A DNA stretch of 64,000 nt from Closterium sp. NIES-65 (lineage: Eukaryota; Streptophyta; Zygnematophyceae; Desmidiales; Closteriaceae): the NCBI GenBank assembly GCA_948144175.1, contig CANXME010002416.1, positions 62,001 through 126,000 of the forward strand, given 5' to 3'. The position numbers and the translations under genes are program-made. Shown one piece after another: positions 8,482 through 21,780 of this stretch. Position 1 is the first letter of the stretch. Each line of letters opens with the position of its first letter. The notes under the pieces were generated by a model. The model did no database searches and was not told the origin of the DNA. It saw only the letters and a list, made by a program, of their open reading frames with translations.

Positions 8482-9597
8482 AGCTGACTAGATTTATATA
8501 TTTCCCACCTTCTGATCGAGTGAGACCGTAAGATTCCCTCTACTTTTTGAGAAACGAGCGTTTCCGTTCTCCCTGGCCCCACCTGCACTATGAGTGCGAA
8601 ATGCCGGCCAGACTGGCCGATGCACCATTTTCTCTACACATGTGCGTTAGTTACCTTTTAAAACCCTTACGTTCACTAGATGAATATATTTCCTACCTTA
8701 TATTTGAGTGAGACCACTAGATTCCATGTGTTATGCGAGATCTGAGCGCTTCCGTTCTCCCTGGCATTTGCACTCTAAGTTCCCATACTGACCGACCTGG
8801 CCAATGCACCATTTTCTCTATACATTTGCGTTGAATACATTTCAAACCTTTTTAGCTGACTAGATTTATATATTTCCCACCTTCTGATCAAGTGAGACCG
8901 TTAGATTCCCTCTACTTTTTGAGAAACGAGCGTTTCCGTTCTCCCTGGCCCCACCTGCACTATGAGTGCGAAATGCCGGCCAGACAGGCCGATGCACCAT
9001 TTTCTCTACACATGTGCGTTAGTTACCTTTTCAAACCCTTACGTTCACTAGATGAATATATTTCCTACCTTATATTTGAGTGAGACCACTAGATTCCATG
9101 TGTTATGCGAGATCTGAGCGCTTCCGTTCTCCCTGGCATTTGCACTCTAAGTTCCCATACTGACCGACCTGGCCAATGCACCATTTTCTCTATACATTTG
9201 CGTTGAATACATTTCAAACCTTTTTAGCTGACTAGATTTATATATTTCCCACCTTCTGATCAAGTGAGACCGTTAGATTCTCTCTACTTTTTGAGAAACG
9301 AGCGTTTCCGTTCTCCCTGGCCCCACCTGCATTATGAGTGCGAAATGCCGGCTAGACTGGCCGATGCACCATTTTCTCTACACATGTGCGTTAGTTACCT
9401 TTCAAACCCTTACGTTCACTAGATGAATATATTTTCTACTTTCTATTTGAGTGAGACCACTTGATTCCGTGTACTATGCGAGATCTGAGCGCTTCCGTTC
9501 TCCCTGACATTTGGATTTTTAAGTTCCGATACTGACCGACCTGGCCAATGCACCATTTTCTCTATACATGTGCGTTGAATACATTTTAAACCTTTTT
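8482..9597 (+). repeat. Local tandem run of A3-B units
   Basis: Three successive 372-bp units start at 8482, 8854 and 9226, each with an A3 monomer (gctgac, gtgagaccgt, ccccacctgc). The first two share a distinctive hybrid B monomer. It has ccatgtgttatgcg and a B2-like middle (cactctaagttcccat) but a B3-like end (catttgcgttgaatac). This departs from the usual alternation and looks like a local unequal-exchange duplication. Confidence 0.8.
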
Positions 9598-12500
9598 AGC
9601 TGACTAGATTTATATATTTCCCACCTTCTGATGGAGTGAGACCGTTAGATTCCCTCTACTTTTTGAGAAATGAGCGTTTCCGTTCTTCCTGGCCCCACCT
9701 GCACTATGAGTGCGAAATGCCGGCCAGACTGGCCAATGCACCATTTTCTCTACACATGTGCGTTAGTTACCTTTCAAACCCTTACGTTCACTAGATGAAT
9801 ATATTTCCTACCTTCTATTTGAGTGAGACCACTAGATTCCGTGTACTGTGCGAGATCTGAGCGCTTCCGTTCTCCCTGGCATTTGCACTCTAAGTTCCCA
9901 TACTGACCGACCTGGCCAATGCACCATTTTCCATAAACATATGCATTAGATTCCTTTCGAACCTTATTAGCTCACTAGATTTATATATTTCCCACCTTGT
10001 GATCGAGTGAGACCGCTAGATTCCCTTTACTTTTTGAGAAATGAGCGTTTCCGTTCTCCTTGGCCCTACTTGCACTATAAGTGCGAAATGCCGGCCAGAC
10101 TGGCCGATGCACCATTTTCTCTACACATGTGCGTTAGTTACCTTTCAAACCCTTACGTTCACTAGATGAATTTATTTCCTACCTTCTATTTGAGTGAGAC
10201 AACTAGATTCCGTGTACTATGCGAGATCTGAGCGCTTCCGTTCTCCCTGGCATTTGCACTCTAAGTTCCAATACTGCTCGACCTGGCCAATGCACCATTT
10301 TCCATATACATGTGCATTAGATTCCTTTCAAACCTTATTAGCTCACTAGATTTATATATTTCCCACCTTCTGATCGAGTGAGACTGCTAGATTCCCTCTA
10401 CTTTTTGAGAAATGAGCGTTTCCATTCTCCTTGGCTCTAGTTGCTCTATAAGTGCGAAATGCCGGCCAGACTGGCCGATGCACAATTTTCTCTACACATG
10501 TGCGTTAGTTACCTTTCAAACCCTTACGTTCACTAGATGAATATATTTCCTACCTTATATTTGAGTGAGACCACTTGATTCCGTGTACTATGCGAGATCT
10601 GAGCGCTTCTGTTCTCCCTTGCATTTGCATTTTAAGTTCCGATACTGACCGACCTGGCCAATGCACCATTTTCTCTATACATGTGCGTTGAATACATTTC
10701 AAACCTTTTTAGCTGACTAGAATTATATATTTCCCACCTTCTGATCGAGTGAGACCGTTAGATTCCCTCTACTTTTTGAGAAACGAGCGTTTCCGTTCTC
10801 CCTGGCCCCACCTGCACTATGAGTGCGAAATGCCGGCCAGACTGGCCGATGCACCATTTTCTCTACACATGTGCGTTAGTTACCTTTCAAACCCTTATGT
10901 TCACTAGATGAATTTATTTCCTACCTTCTATGTGAGTGAGACCACTAGATTCCGTGTACTATGCGAGATCTGAGCGCTTCTGTTCTCCCTGGCATTTGCA
11001 CTCTAAGTTCCCATACTGACCGACCTGGCCAATGCACCATTTTCCATATACATATGCATTAGATTCCTTTCGAACCTTATTAGCTCACTAGATTTATATA
11101 TTTCCCACCTTCTGATCGGGTGAGACCGCAAGATTCTCTCTACTTTTTGAGAAATGAGCGTTTCCGTTCTCCTTGGCCCTAGTTGCACTATAAGTGCGAA
11201 ATGCCGGCCAGACTGGCCGATGCACAATTTTCTCTACACATGTGCGTTAGTTACCTTTCAAACCCTTACGTTCACTAGATGAATATATTTCCTACTTTCT
11301 TTTTGAGTGAGACCACTAGATTCCGTGTACTATGCGAGATCTGAGCGCTTCCGTTCTCCCTGGCATTTGCATTTTAAGTTCCGATACTGACCGACCTGGC
11401 CAATGCACCATTTTCTCTATACATGTGCGTTGAATACATTTCAAACCTTTTTAGCTGACTAGATTTAGATATTTCCCACTGTCTGATCGAGTGAGACCGT
11501 TAGATTCCCTCTACTTTTTGAGAAACGAGCGTTTCCGTTCTCCCTAGCCCCACCTGCACTATGAGTGCGAAATGCCGGCCAGACTGGCCGATGCACCATT
11601 TTCTCTACACATGTGCGTTAGTTACCTTTCAAACCCTTACGTTCACTAGATGAATTTATTTCCTACCTTCTATTTGAGTGAGACCACTAGATTCCGCGTA
11701 CTATGCCAGATCTGAGCGCTTCCGTTCTCCCTGGCATTTGCATTTTAAGTTCCGATACTGACCGACCTGGCCAATGCACCATTTTCTCTATACATGTGCG
11801 TTGAATACATTTCAAACCTTTTTAGCTGACTAGATTTAGATATTTCCCACCGTCTGATCGAGTGAGACCGTTAGATTCCCTCTACTTTTTGAGAAACGAG
11901 CGTTTCCGTTCTCCCTGGCCCCACCTGCACTATGAGTGCGAAATGCCGGCCAGACTGGCCGATGCACCATTTTCTCTACACATGTGCGTTAGTTACCTTT
12001 CAAACCCTTACGTTCACTACATGAATTTATTTCCTACCTTCTATTTGAGTGAGACCACTAGATTCCGTGTATTATGCGAGATCTCAGTGGTTCCGTTCTT
12101 CCAGGCATTTGCACTCTAAGTTCTCATACTGACCGACCTGGCCAATGCACCACTTTCCATATACATATGCATTAGATTCCTTCCAAACCTTATTAGCTCA
12201 CTAGATTTATATATTTCCCACCTTCTGATTGAGTGAGACCGCTAGATTCCCTTTACTTTTTGAGAAATGGGAGTTTCCGTTCTCCCTGGCCCCACCTGCA
12301 CTATAACTGCGAAATGCTGGCCAGACTCGCCGAAGCACCATTTTCTATACACATGTGCGTTAGTTACCTTTCAAACCCTTATGTTCACTAGATGAATTTA
12401 TTTCCTACCTTATATTTGAGTGAGACCACTAGATCCCGTGTACTATGCGAGATCTGAGCGCTTCCGTTCTCCCAGGCATTTGCACTCTAAGTTCCCATAT

Positions 12501-12936
12501 TGACCGACCTGGCCAATGCACCACCTTCCATATACATATGCCTTAGATTCCTTCCGAACCTTATTAGCTCACTAGATTTATATATTTCCCACCTTCTGAT
12601 CGAGTGAGACCGCTAGATTCCCTTTACTTTTTGAGAAATGAGCGTTTCCGTTCTCCTTGGCCCTACTTGCACTATAAGTGCGAAATGCCGGCCAGACTGG
12701 CCGATGCACCATTTTCTCTACACATGTGCGTTAGTTACCTTTCAAACCCTTACATTCACTAGATGAATTTATTTCCTACCTTCTATTTGAGTGAGACCAC
12801 TAGATTCCGTGTACTATGCGAGATCTGAGCGCTTCCATTCTCCCTGGCATTTGCACTCTAAGTTCCCATACTGACCGACCTGGCCAATGCACCATTTTCC
12901 ATATACATATGCATTAGATTCCTTTCGAACCTTATT

Positions 12937-14049
12937 AGCTCACTAGATTTATATATTTCCCACCTTCTGATTGAATAAGACCGCTAGATTCCCTCTACTT
13001 TTTGAGAAATGAGCGTTTCCGTTCTCCTTGGCCCTACTTGCACTATAAGTGCGAAATGCCGGCCAGACTGGCCGATGCACCATTTTCTCTACACATGTGC
13101 GTTAGTTACCTTTCAAACCCTTGCGTTCACTAGATGAATATATTTCCTACCTTCTATTTGAGTGAGACCACTAGATTCCGTGTACTATGCGAGATCTGAG
13201 CGCTTCCGTTCTCCCTGACATTTGCACTCTAAGTTCCCATACTGACCGACCTGGCCAATGCACCATTTTCCATATACATATGCATTAGATTCCTTTCGAA
13301 CCTTATTAGCTCACTAGATTTATATATTTCCCACCTTCTGATCGAGTGAGACCGCTAGATTCCCTCTACTTTTTAAGAAATGAGCGTTTCCGTTCTCCTT
13401 GGCCCTAGTTGCACTATAAGTGCGAAATGCCGGCCAGACTGGCCGATGCACAATTTTCTCTACACATGTGCGTTAGTTACCTTTCAAACCCTTACGTTCA
13501 CTAGATGAATATATTTCCTACTTTCTATTTGAGTGAGACCACTTGATTCCGTGTACTATGCGAGATCTGAGCGCTTCCGTTCTCCCTGGCATTTGCATTT
13601 TAAGTTCCGATACCGACCGACCTGGCCAATACACCATTTTCTCTATACATGTGCGTTGAATACATTTCAAACCTTTTTAGCTAACTAGATGTATATATTT
13701 CCCACCTTCTGATCGAGTGAGACCGTTAGATTCCCTCTACTTTTTGAGAAACGAGCGTTTCCGTTCTCCCTGGCCCCACCTGCACTATGAGTGTGAAATG
13801 CCGGCCAGACTGGCCGATGCACCATTTTCTCTACACATGTGCGTTAGTTACCTTTCAAACCCTTACGTTCACTAGATTAATATATTTCCTACCTTATATT
13901 TGAGTGAGACCACTAGATTTTGTGTATTATGCGAGATCTGAGCGGTTCCGTTCTCCCAGGCATTTGCACTCTAAGTTGCCATACTGACCGACCTGGCCAA
14001 TGCCCCACTTTCCATATACATATGCATTAGATTCCTTTCCAACCTTTTT
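12937..14049 (+). repeat. Complete 1113-bp higher-order repeat, copy 2
   Basis: Dimers at 12937 (A1-B2), 13308 (A2-B3) and 13679 (A3-B1) reproduce the order seen at 372-1484 with the same total length. Confidence 0.82.
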
Positions 14050-14790
14050 AGCTCACTAGATTTATATATTTCCCACCTTCTGATCGAGTGAGACCGCTAG
14101 ATTCCCTCTACTTTTTGAGAAATGAGCGTTTCCGTTCTCCTTGGCCCTACTTGCACTATAAGTGCGAAATGCCGACCAGACTGGCCGATGCACCATTTTC
14201 TCTACACATGTGCGTTAGTTACCTTTCAAACCCTTACGTTCACTAGATGAATATATTTCCGACTTCTACTTGAGTGAAACCACTTGATTCCGTGTACTAT
14301 GCGAGATTAGAGCGCTTCCGTTTTCCGTGGCATTTGCATTTTAAGTTCCGATACTGACCGACCTGGCCAATGCACCATTTTCTCTATACGTGTGCGTTGA
14401 ATACATTTCAAACCTTTTTAGCTGACTAGATTTATATATTTCCCACCTTCTGATCGAGTGAGACCGTTAGATTCCCTTTACTTTTTGAGAAATGAGCGTT
14501 TCCGTTCTCCTTGGCCCTACTTGCACTATAAGTGCGAAATGCCGGCCAGACTGGCCGATGCACCATTTTCTCTACACATGTGCGTTAGTTACCTTTCAAA
14601 TCGTTACGTTCTTTAGATGAATTTATTTCCTACCTTATATTTGAGTGAGACCACTAGATTCCGTGTACTATGCGAGATCTGAGCGCTTCCGTTCTCCCTG
14701 GCATTTGCACTCTAAGTTCCCATACTGACCGACCTGGCCAATGCACCATTTTCCATATACATATGCATTAGATTCCTTTCGAACCTTATT

Positions 14791-15903
14791 AGCTCACTAG
14801 ATTTATATATTTCCCACCTTCTGATCGAGTGAGAGCGCTAGATTCCCTTTACTTTTTGAGAAATTAGCGTTTCCGTTCTCCTTGGCCCTACTTGCACCAT
14901 AAGTGCGAAATGCCGGCCAGACTGGCCGATGCACCATTTTCTCTACATATGTGCGTTAGTTACCTTTCAAACCCTTATGTTCACTAGATGAATTGATTTT
15001 CTACCTTCTATTTGAGTGAGACCACTAGATTCCGTGTACTATGCGATATCTGAGCGCTTCCGTTCTCCCTGGCATTTGCACTCTAAGTTCCCATACTGAC
15101 CGACCTGGCCAATGCACCATTTTCCATATACATATGCATTAGATTCCTTTCAAACCTTATTAGCTCACTAGATTTATATATTTCCCACCTTCAGATCGAG
15201 TGAGACCGCTAGATTCCCTCTACTTTTTGAGAAATGAGCATTTGCGTTCTCCTTGGCCCTAGTTGCACTATAAGTGCGAAATGCCGGCTAGACTGGCCGA
15301 TGCACAATTTTCTCTACACATGTGCGTTAGTTACCTTTCAAACCCTTACGTTCACTAGATGAATATATTTCCTACTTTCTATTTGAGTGAGACCACTTGA
15401 TTCCGTGTACTATGCGAGATCTGAGCGCTTCCGTTCTCCCTGGCATTTGCATTTTAAGTTCTGATACTGACCGACCTGGCCAATGCACCATTTTCTCTAT
15501 ACATGTGCATTGAATACATTCCAAACCTTTTTAGCTGACTAGATTTATATATTTCCCACCTTCAGATCGAGTGAGACCGTTAGATTCCCTCTACTTTTTG
15601 AGAAACGAGCGTTTCCGTTCTCCCTGGCCCCACCTGCACTATGAGTGCGAAATGCCGGCGAGACTGGCCGATGCACCATATTCTCTACACATGTGCGTTA
15701 GTTACCTTTCAAAACCTTACGTTCACTAGATGAATATATTTCCTACCTTATATTTGAGTGAGACCACTAGATTTCGTGTATTATGCGAGATCTGAGCGGT
15801 TCCGTTCTCCCAGGCATTTGCACTGTAAGTTCCCATACTGACCGACCTGGCCAATGCACCACTTTCCATATACATATGCATTAGACTCCTTCCGAACCTT
15901 ATT
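14791..15903 (+). repeat. Complete 1113-bp higher-order repeat, copy 3
   Basis: Dimers of types A1-B2, A2-B3 and A3-B1 run from 14791 to 15903, then A1-B2-A2-B3 begins again at 15904. The period from agctcac at 14791 to the equivalent acctcac at 15904 is 1113 bp. Confidence 0.82.
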
Positions 15904-17710
15904 ACCTCACTAGAATTATATATTTCCCACCTTCTGATCGAGTGAGACCGCTAGATTCTCTTTACTTTTTGAGAAATGAGCGTTTCCGTTCTCCTTGGCC
16001 CTACTTGCACTATAAGTGCGAAATGCCGGCCAGACTGGCCGATGCACCATTTTCTCTACACATGTGCGTTAGTTACCTTTCAAACCCTTACGTTCACTAG
16101 ATGAATTTATTTCCTACCTTCTATTTGAGTGAGACCACTAGATTCCGTGTACTATGCGAGATCTGAGCACTTCCGTTCTCCGTGGCATTTGCACTGTAAG
16201 TTCCCATACTGACCGACCTGGCCAATGCACCATTTTCCATATACATATGCATTAGATTCCTTTCGAACCTTATTAGCTCACTAGATTGATATATTTCCCA
16301 CTTTCTGATCGAGTGAGACCGCTAGATTCCCTCTACTTTTTGAGAAATGAGCGTTTCCGTTCTCCTTGGCCCTAGTTGCACTATAAGTGCGAAATGCCGG
16401 CCAGACTGGCCGATGCACAATTTTCTCTACACATGTACGTTAGTTACCTTTCAAACCCTTATGTTCACTATATGAATATATTTCCTACTTTCTATTTGAA
16501 TGAGACCACTTGATTCTGTGTACTATGCGAGATCTGAGTGCTTCCGTTCTCCCTGGCATTTGCATTTTAAGTTCCGATACTGACCGACCTGTCCAATGCA
16601 CCATTTTCTCTGTACATGTGAGTTGAATACATTTCAAACCTTTTTAGCTGACTAGATTTATATATTTCCCACCTTCTGATCGAGTGAGACCGTTAGATTC
16701 CCTCTACTTTTTGAGAAATGAGCGCTTCCGTTCTCCTTGGCCCTAGTTGCACTATAAGTGCGAAATGCCAGCCAGACTGCCCGATGCACCATTTTCTCTA
16801 CACATGTGCGTTAGTTACCTTTCAAACCCTTACGTTCACTAGATGAATATATTTCCTACTTTCTATTTGAGTGAGACCACTTGATTCCGTGTACTATGCG
16901 AGATCTGAGCGCTTCCGTTCTCCCTGGCATTTGCATTTTAAGTTCCGATACTGACCGACCTGGCCAATGCACCATTTTTTCTATACATGTGCGTTGAATA
17001 CATTTCAAACCTTTTTAGCTGACAAGATTTATATATTTCCCACCTTCTGATCGAGTGAGACCGTTAGATTCCCTCTACTTTTTGAGAAACGAGCGTTTCC
17101 GTTCTCGCTGGTCCCACCTGCACTATGAGTGCGAAATGCCGGCCAGACTGGCCGATGCGCCATTTTCTCTACACATGTGCATTAGTTACCTTTCAAACCC
17201 TTACGTTCACTAGATGAATATATTTCCTACCTTATATTTGAGTGAGACCACTAGATTCCGTGTATTATGCGAGATCTGAGCGGTTCCGTTCTCCCAGGCA
17301 TTTGCACTCTAAGTTCCCATACTGACCGACCTGGCCAATGCACCACTTTCCATATACATATGCATTAGATTCCTTCCGAACCTTATTAGCTCACTAGATT
17401 TATATATTTCCCACCTTTTGATTGAGTGACACCGCTAGATTCCCTTCACTTTTTGAGAAATGAGGGTTTCCGTTCTCCTTGGCCCTACTTGCACTATAAG
17501 TGCGAAATGCCGGCCAGACTGGCCGATGCACCATTTTCTCTACACATGTGCGTTAGTTACCTTTCGAACCCTTACGTTCACTAGATGAATATATTTCCTA
17601 CTTTCTATTTGAGTGAGACCACTTGATTCTGTGTACTATGCGAGATCTGAGCGCTTCCGTTCTCCCTAGCATTTGCATTTTTGGTTCCGATACTGGCCGA
17701 CCTGGCCAAT

Positions 17711-17748
17711 GCACCATTTTCTCTATACATCTATATGGAAAATGGTGC
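17711..17748. repeat. Orientation switch 1 (plus to minus), near-palindromic
   Basis: gcaccatttt at 17711-17720 meets its inverse aaaatggtgc at 17739-17748 across an 18-base AT-rich spacer (ctctatacatctatatgg). To the left monomers read plus; to the right every monomer reads minus. The left arm is a B3 monomer and the right arm a different B type, so the two sides are not close copies of each other. Confidence 0.92.
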
Positions 17749-19434
17749 ATTGGCGAGGTCGGTCAGTATGGGAACTTAAAGTGCAAATGCTTGAGAGAAC
17801 AGAACCGCTCAGATCTCGCATAGTACATAGAATCTAGTGGTCTCACTCAAATATAAGGTAGGAAATATATTAATCGATTGAACGTAAGGGTTTGAAAGGT
17901 AACTAACGCACATGTGTAGAGAAAATGGTGCATCGGCCAGTCTGGCCGGCATTTCGCACTTATAGTGCAAGTAGGGCCAAGGAGGACGGAAACGCTCATT
18001 TCTCAAAAAGTAAAGGGAATCTAGCGGTCTCACTCGATCAAAAGGTGGGAACTATATAAATCTAGTGAGCTAATAAGGTTCGGAAGGAATCTAATGCATG
18101 TGAATATGGAAAGTGGTGCATTGGCCAGGTCGGTCAGTATGGGAACTTAGAGTGCAAATGCCTGGGAGAACGGAACCGCTCAGATCTCGCATAATACACG
18201 GAATCTAGTGGTCTCACTCAAATATAAGGTAGGAAATAAATTCATCTAGTGAACGTAAGGGTTTGAAAGGTAACTAATGGACATGTGTAGAGAAAATGGT
18301 GCATTGGCCAGTCTGGCCGGCATTTCGTACTTATGGTGCAAGTAGGGCCAAGGAGGACGGAAACGCTCATTTCTCAAAAAGTAAAGGGAATCTAGCGGTC
18401 TCACTCGATCAGAAGGTGGGAAATATATAAATCTAGTGAGCTAATAAGGTTGGAAAGGAATCTAATGCATATGTATATGGAAAATGGTGCATTGGCCAGG
18501 TCGGTCAGTATGAGAACTTAGAGTGCAAATGCCTGGGAGAACGGAACCGCTCAGATCTTGCATAGTACACGGAATCTAGTGGTCTCACACAAATAGAAGG
18601 TAGGAAATAAATTCATCTAGTGAACGTAAGGATTTGAAAGGTAACTAACGCACATGTGTAGAGAAAATGGTGCATCGGCCAGTCTGGCCGGCATTTCGCA
18701 CTTATTGTGCAAGTAGGGCCAAGGAGAACGGAAACGCTCATTTCTCAAAAAGTAAAGGGAATCTAGCGGTCTCACTCAATCAAAAGGTGGGAAATATATA
18801 AATCTAGTGAGCTAATAAGGTTCGGAAGGAATCTTATGCATATGTATATGGAAAGTGGTGCATTGGCCAGGTCGGTTAGTATGGGAACTTAGAGTGCAAA
18901 TGCCTGGGAGAACGGAACCGCTCAGATCTCGCATAATACACGGAATCTAGTGGTCTCACTCAAATATAAGGTAGGAAATATATTCATCTAGTGAACGTAA
19001 GGGTTTGAAAGGTAACTAATACACATGTGTAGAGAAAATGGTGCATCGGCCAGTCTGGCCGGCATTTCGCACTTTTAGTGCAACTAGGGCCAAGGAGTAC
19101 GGAAACGCTCATTTCTCAAAAAGTAGAGGGAATGTAGCGGTCTCACTCGATCAGAAGGTGGGAAATATATAAATCTAGTGAGCTAATAAGGTTCAGAAGG
19201 AATCTAATGCATATGTATATGGAAAGTGGTGCATTGGCCAGGTCGGTCAGTATGGGAACCTATAGTGCAAATGCCTGGGAGAACGGAACCGCTCAGATCT
19301 CGCATAATACACGGAATCTAGTGGTCTCACTCAAATATAAGGTAGGAAATATATTCATCTAGTGAACGTAAGGGTTTGAAAGATAACTAACGCACATGTG
19401 TAGAGAAAATGGTGCATCGGCCAGTCTGGCCGGC

Positions 19435-20045
19435 ATTTCGCACTCACAGTGCAGGTGGGGCCAGGGAGAACGGAAACGCTCATTTCTCAAGAAGTAGAGG
19501 GAATCTAACGGTCTCACTCGATCAAAAGGTGGGAAATATATAAATCTAGTGAGCTAATAAGGTTCGGAAGGTATCTAAAGCATATGTATATGGAAAGTGG
19601 TGCATTGGCCAGGTCGGTCAGTATGGGAACTTAAAATGCAAATGCCTGGGAGAACGGAACCGCTCATATCTCGCATAATACACGGAATCAAACGGTCTCA
19701 CTCAAATATAAGGTAGGAAATATATTCATCTAGTGAACGTAAGGGTTCGAAAGGTAACTTACGCACATGTGTATAGAAAATGGTGCATCGGCCAGTCTGG
19801 CCGGCATTTCGCACTCATAGTGCAGGTTGGGCCAGGGAGAACGGAAACGCTCATTTCTCAAAAAGTAGAGGGAATCTAACGGTCTCACTCGATCAGAAGG
19901 TGGGAAATATATAAATCTAGTCAGCTAAACAGGTTTGAAATGTATTCATCGCACATGTATAGAGAAAATGGTGCATTGGCCAGGTCGGTCAGTATCGGAA
20001 CTTAAAATGCAAATGCCAGGGAGAACGGAAGCGCTCAGATCTCGC
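19435..20045 (-). repeat. Recent segmental duplication Z, copy 1
   Basis: About 0.6 kb matching about 23145-23755 at an offset near 3710 bp (10 dimers). Shared variants are gcactcacagtgcagg, ctcaagaagtagaggg, ccgctcatatctcgc, aagggttcgaaagg and gcaggttgggcc. Confidence 0.82.
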
Positions 20046-20234
20046 ATAGTACACGGAATCAAGTGGTCTCACTCAAATAGAAAGTAGGAAATATATTCAT
20101 CTAGTGAACGTAAGGGTTTGAAAGGTAACTAACGCACATGTGTAGAGAAAATGGTGCATCGGCCAGTCTGGCCGGCATTTCGCACTTATAGTGCAAGTAG
20201 GGCCAAGGAGAACGGAAACGCTCATTTCTCAAAA

Positions 20235-21780
20235 AGTAGAGGGAATCTAGCGGTCTCACTCGATCAGAAGGTGGGAAATATATAAATCTAGTGAGCTAAT
20301 AAGGTTCGAAAGAAATCTAATGCATATGTATATGGAAAATGGTGCATTGGCCAGGTCGGTCAGTATGGGAACTTGAGTGCAAATGCCAGGGAGAACGGAA
20401 GCGCTCAGATCTCGCATAGTACACGAAATCTAGTGGTCTCACTCAAATAGAAGGTAGGAAATAAATTCATCTAGTCAACGTAAGGGTTTGAAAGGTAACT
20501 AACGCAGATGTGTAGAGAAAATGGTGCATCGGCCAGTCTGGCCGGCATTTCGCACTTATGGTGCAAGTAGGGCCAAGGAGAACGGAAACGCTCATTTCAC
20601 AAAAAGTAAAGGGAATCTAGCGGTCTCACTCGATCAAAAGGTGGGAAATATATATATCTAGTGAGCTAATAAGGTTCGAAAGGAATCTAATGCATATGTA
20701 TATGGAAAATGGTGCATTGGCCAGGTCGGTCAGTATGGGAACTTAGAGTGCAAATGCCAGGGAGAACGGAAGCGCTCAGATCCCGCATAGTACACGGAAT
20801 CTAGTGGTCTCACTCAAATAGAAGGTAGGAAATAAATTCATCTAGTCAACGTAAGGGTTTGAAAGGTAACTAACGCACATGTGTAGAGAAAATGGTGCAT
20901 CGGCCAGTCTGGCCGGCATTTCGCACTTATAGTGCAAGTAGGGCCAAGGAGAACGGAAACGCTCATTTCTCAAAAACTAAAGGGAATCTAGCGGTCTCAC
21001 TCGATCAGAAGGTGGGAAATATATAAATCTAGTGAACTAATAAGGTTCGGAAGGAATCTATTGCATATGTATATGGAAAGTGGTGCATTGGCCAGGTCGG
21101 TCAGTATGGGAACTTAGAGTGCAAATGCCTGGGAGAACGGAACCGCTCAGATCTCGCATAATACACGGAATCTAGTGGTCTCACTCAAATATAAGGTAGA
21201 AAATATATTCATCTAGTGAACGTAAGGGTTTGAAAGGTAACTAGCGCACATGTGTAGAGAAAATGGTGCATCGGCCAGTCTGGCCGGCATTTCGCACTCA
21301 TAGTGCAGGTGGGGCCAGGGAGAACGGAAACGCTCGTTTCTCAAAAAGTAGAGGGAATCTAACGGTCTCACTCGATCAGAAGGTGGGAAATATATAAATC
21401 TAGTCAGCTAAACAGGTTTGAAATGTATTCAACGCACATGTATAGAGAAAATGGTGCATTGGCCAGGTCGGTCAGTATCGGAACTTAAAATGCAAATGCC
21501 AGGGAGAACGGAAGCGCTCAGATCTCGCATAGTACGCAGAATCAAGTGGTCTCACTCAAATAGAAAGTAGGAAATATATTCATCTAGTGAACGTTAGGGT
21601 TTGAAAGGTAACTAACGCACATGTGTAGAGAAAATGGTGCATCGGCCAGTCTGGCCGGCATTTCGCACTTATAGTGCAAGTAGGGCCAAGGAGAACGGAA
21701 ACGCTCATTTCTCAAAACGTAGAGGGAATCTAGCGGTCTCACTCGATCAGAAGGTGGGAAATATATAAATCTAGTGAGCT
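20235..21780 (-). repeat. Recent segmental duplication X, copy 1
   Basis: About 1.55 kb matching 24314-25860 at an offset of about 4080 bp (11 dimers). Shared private variants include acttgagtgc, acgcagatgtg, ctcatttcacaaaaagtaa, cagatcccgcatag and agtacgcagaatc. I saw only a few differences by eye, implying very recent copying. Confidence 0.88.

Larger units (their letters stand above)
8178..17720 (+). repeat. Satellite array, plus orientation, block 1b
   Basis: A continuous array of about 25-26 dimers in the same orientation as 1-1900, without any other sequence. Subtypes mostly follow the A1-B2-A2-B3-A3-B1 order with local duplications and switches. The first B3 after the copia element is about 20 bp shorter than usual (around 8318). 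Short open frames appear in many A monomers on both strands but only echo the repeat. Confidence 0.95.

Noticed and set aside
8403-12119. Repeated open frames of 60-130 residues such as those starting MRPLDSLYF or MCIGQSGRH in A monomers, also through 17.6-63.9 kb
   Set aside because: They are the satellite monomer read on either strand, recur with the repeat period, end at monomer variants, show no domain, and change with ordinary substitutions. No sign of selection for protein.
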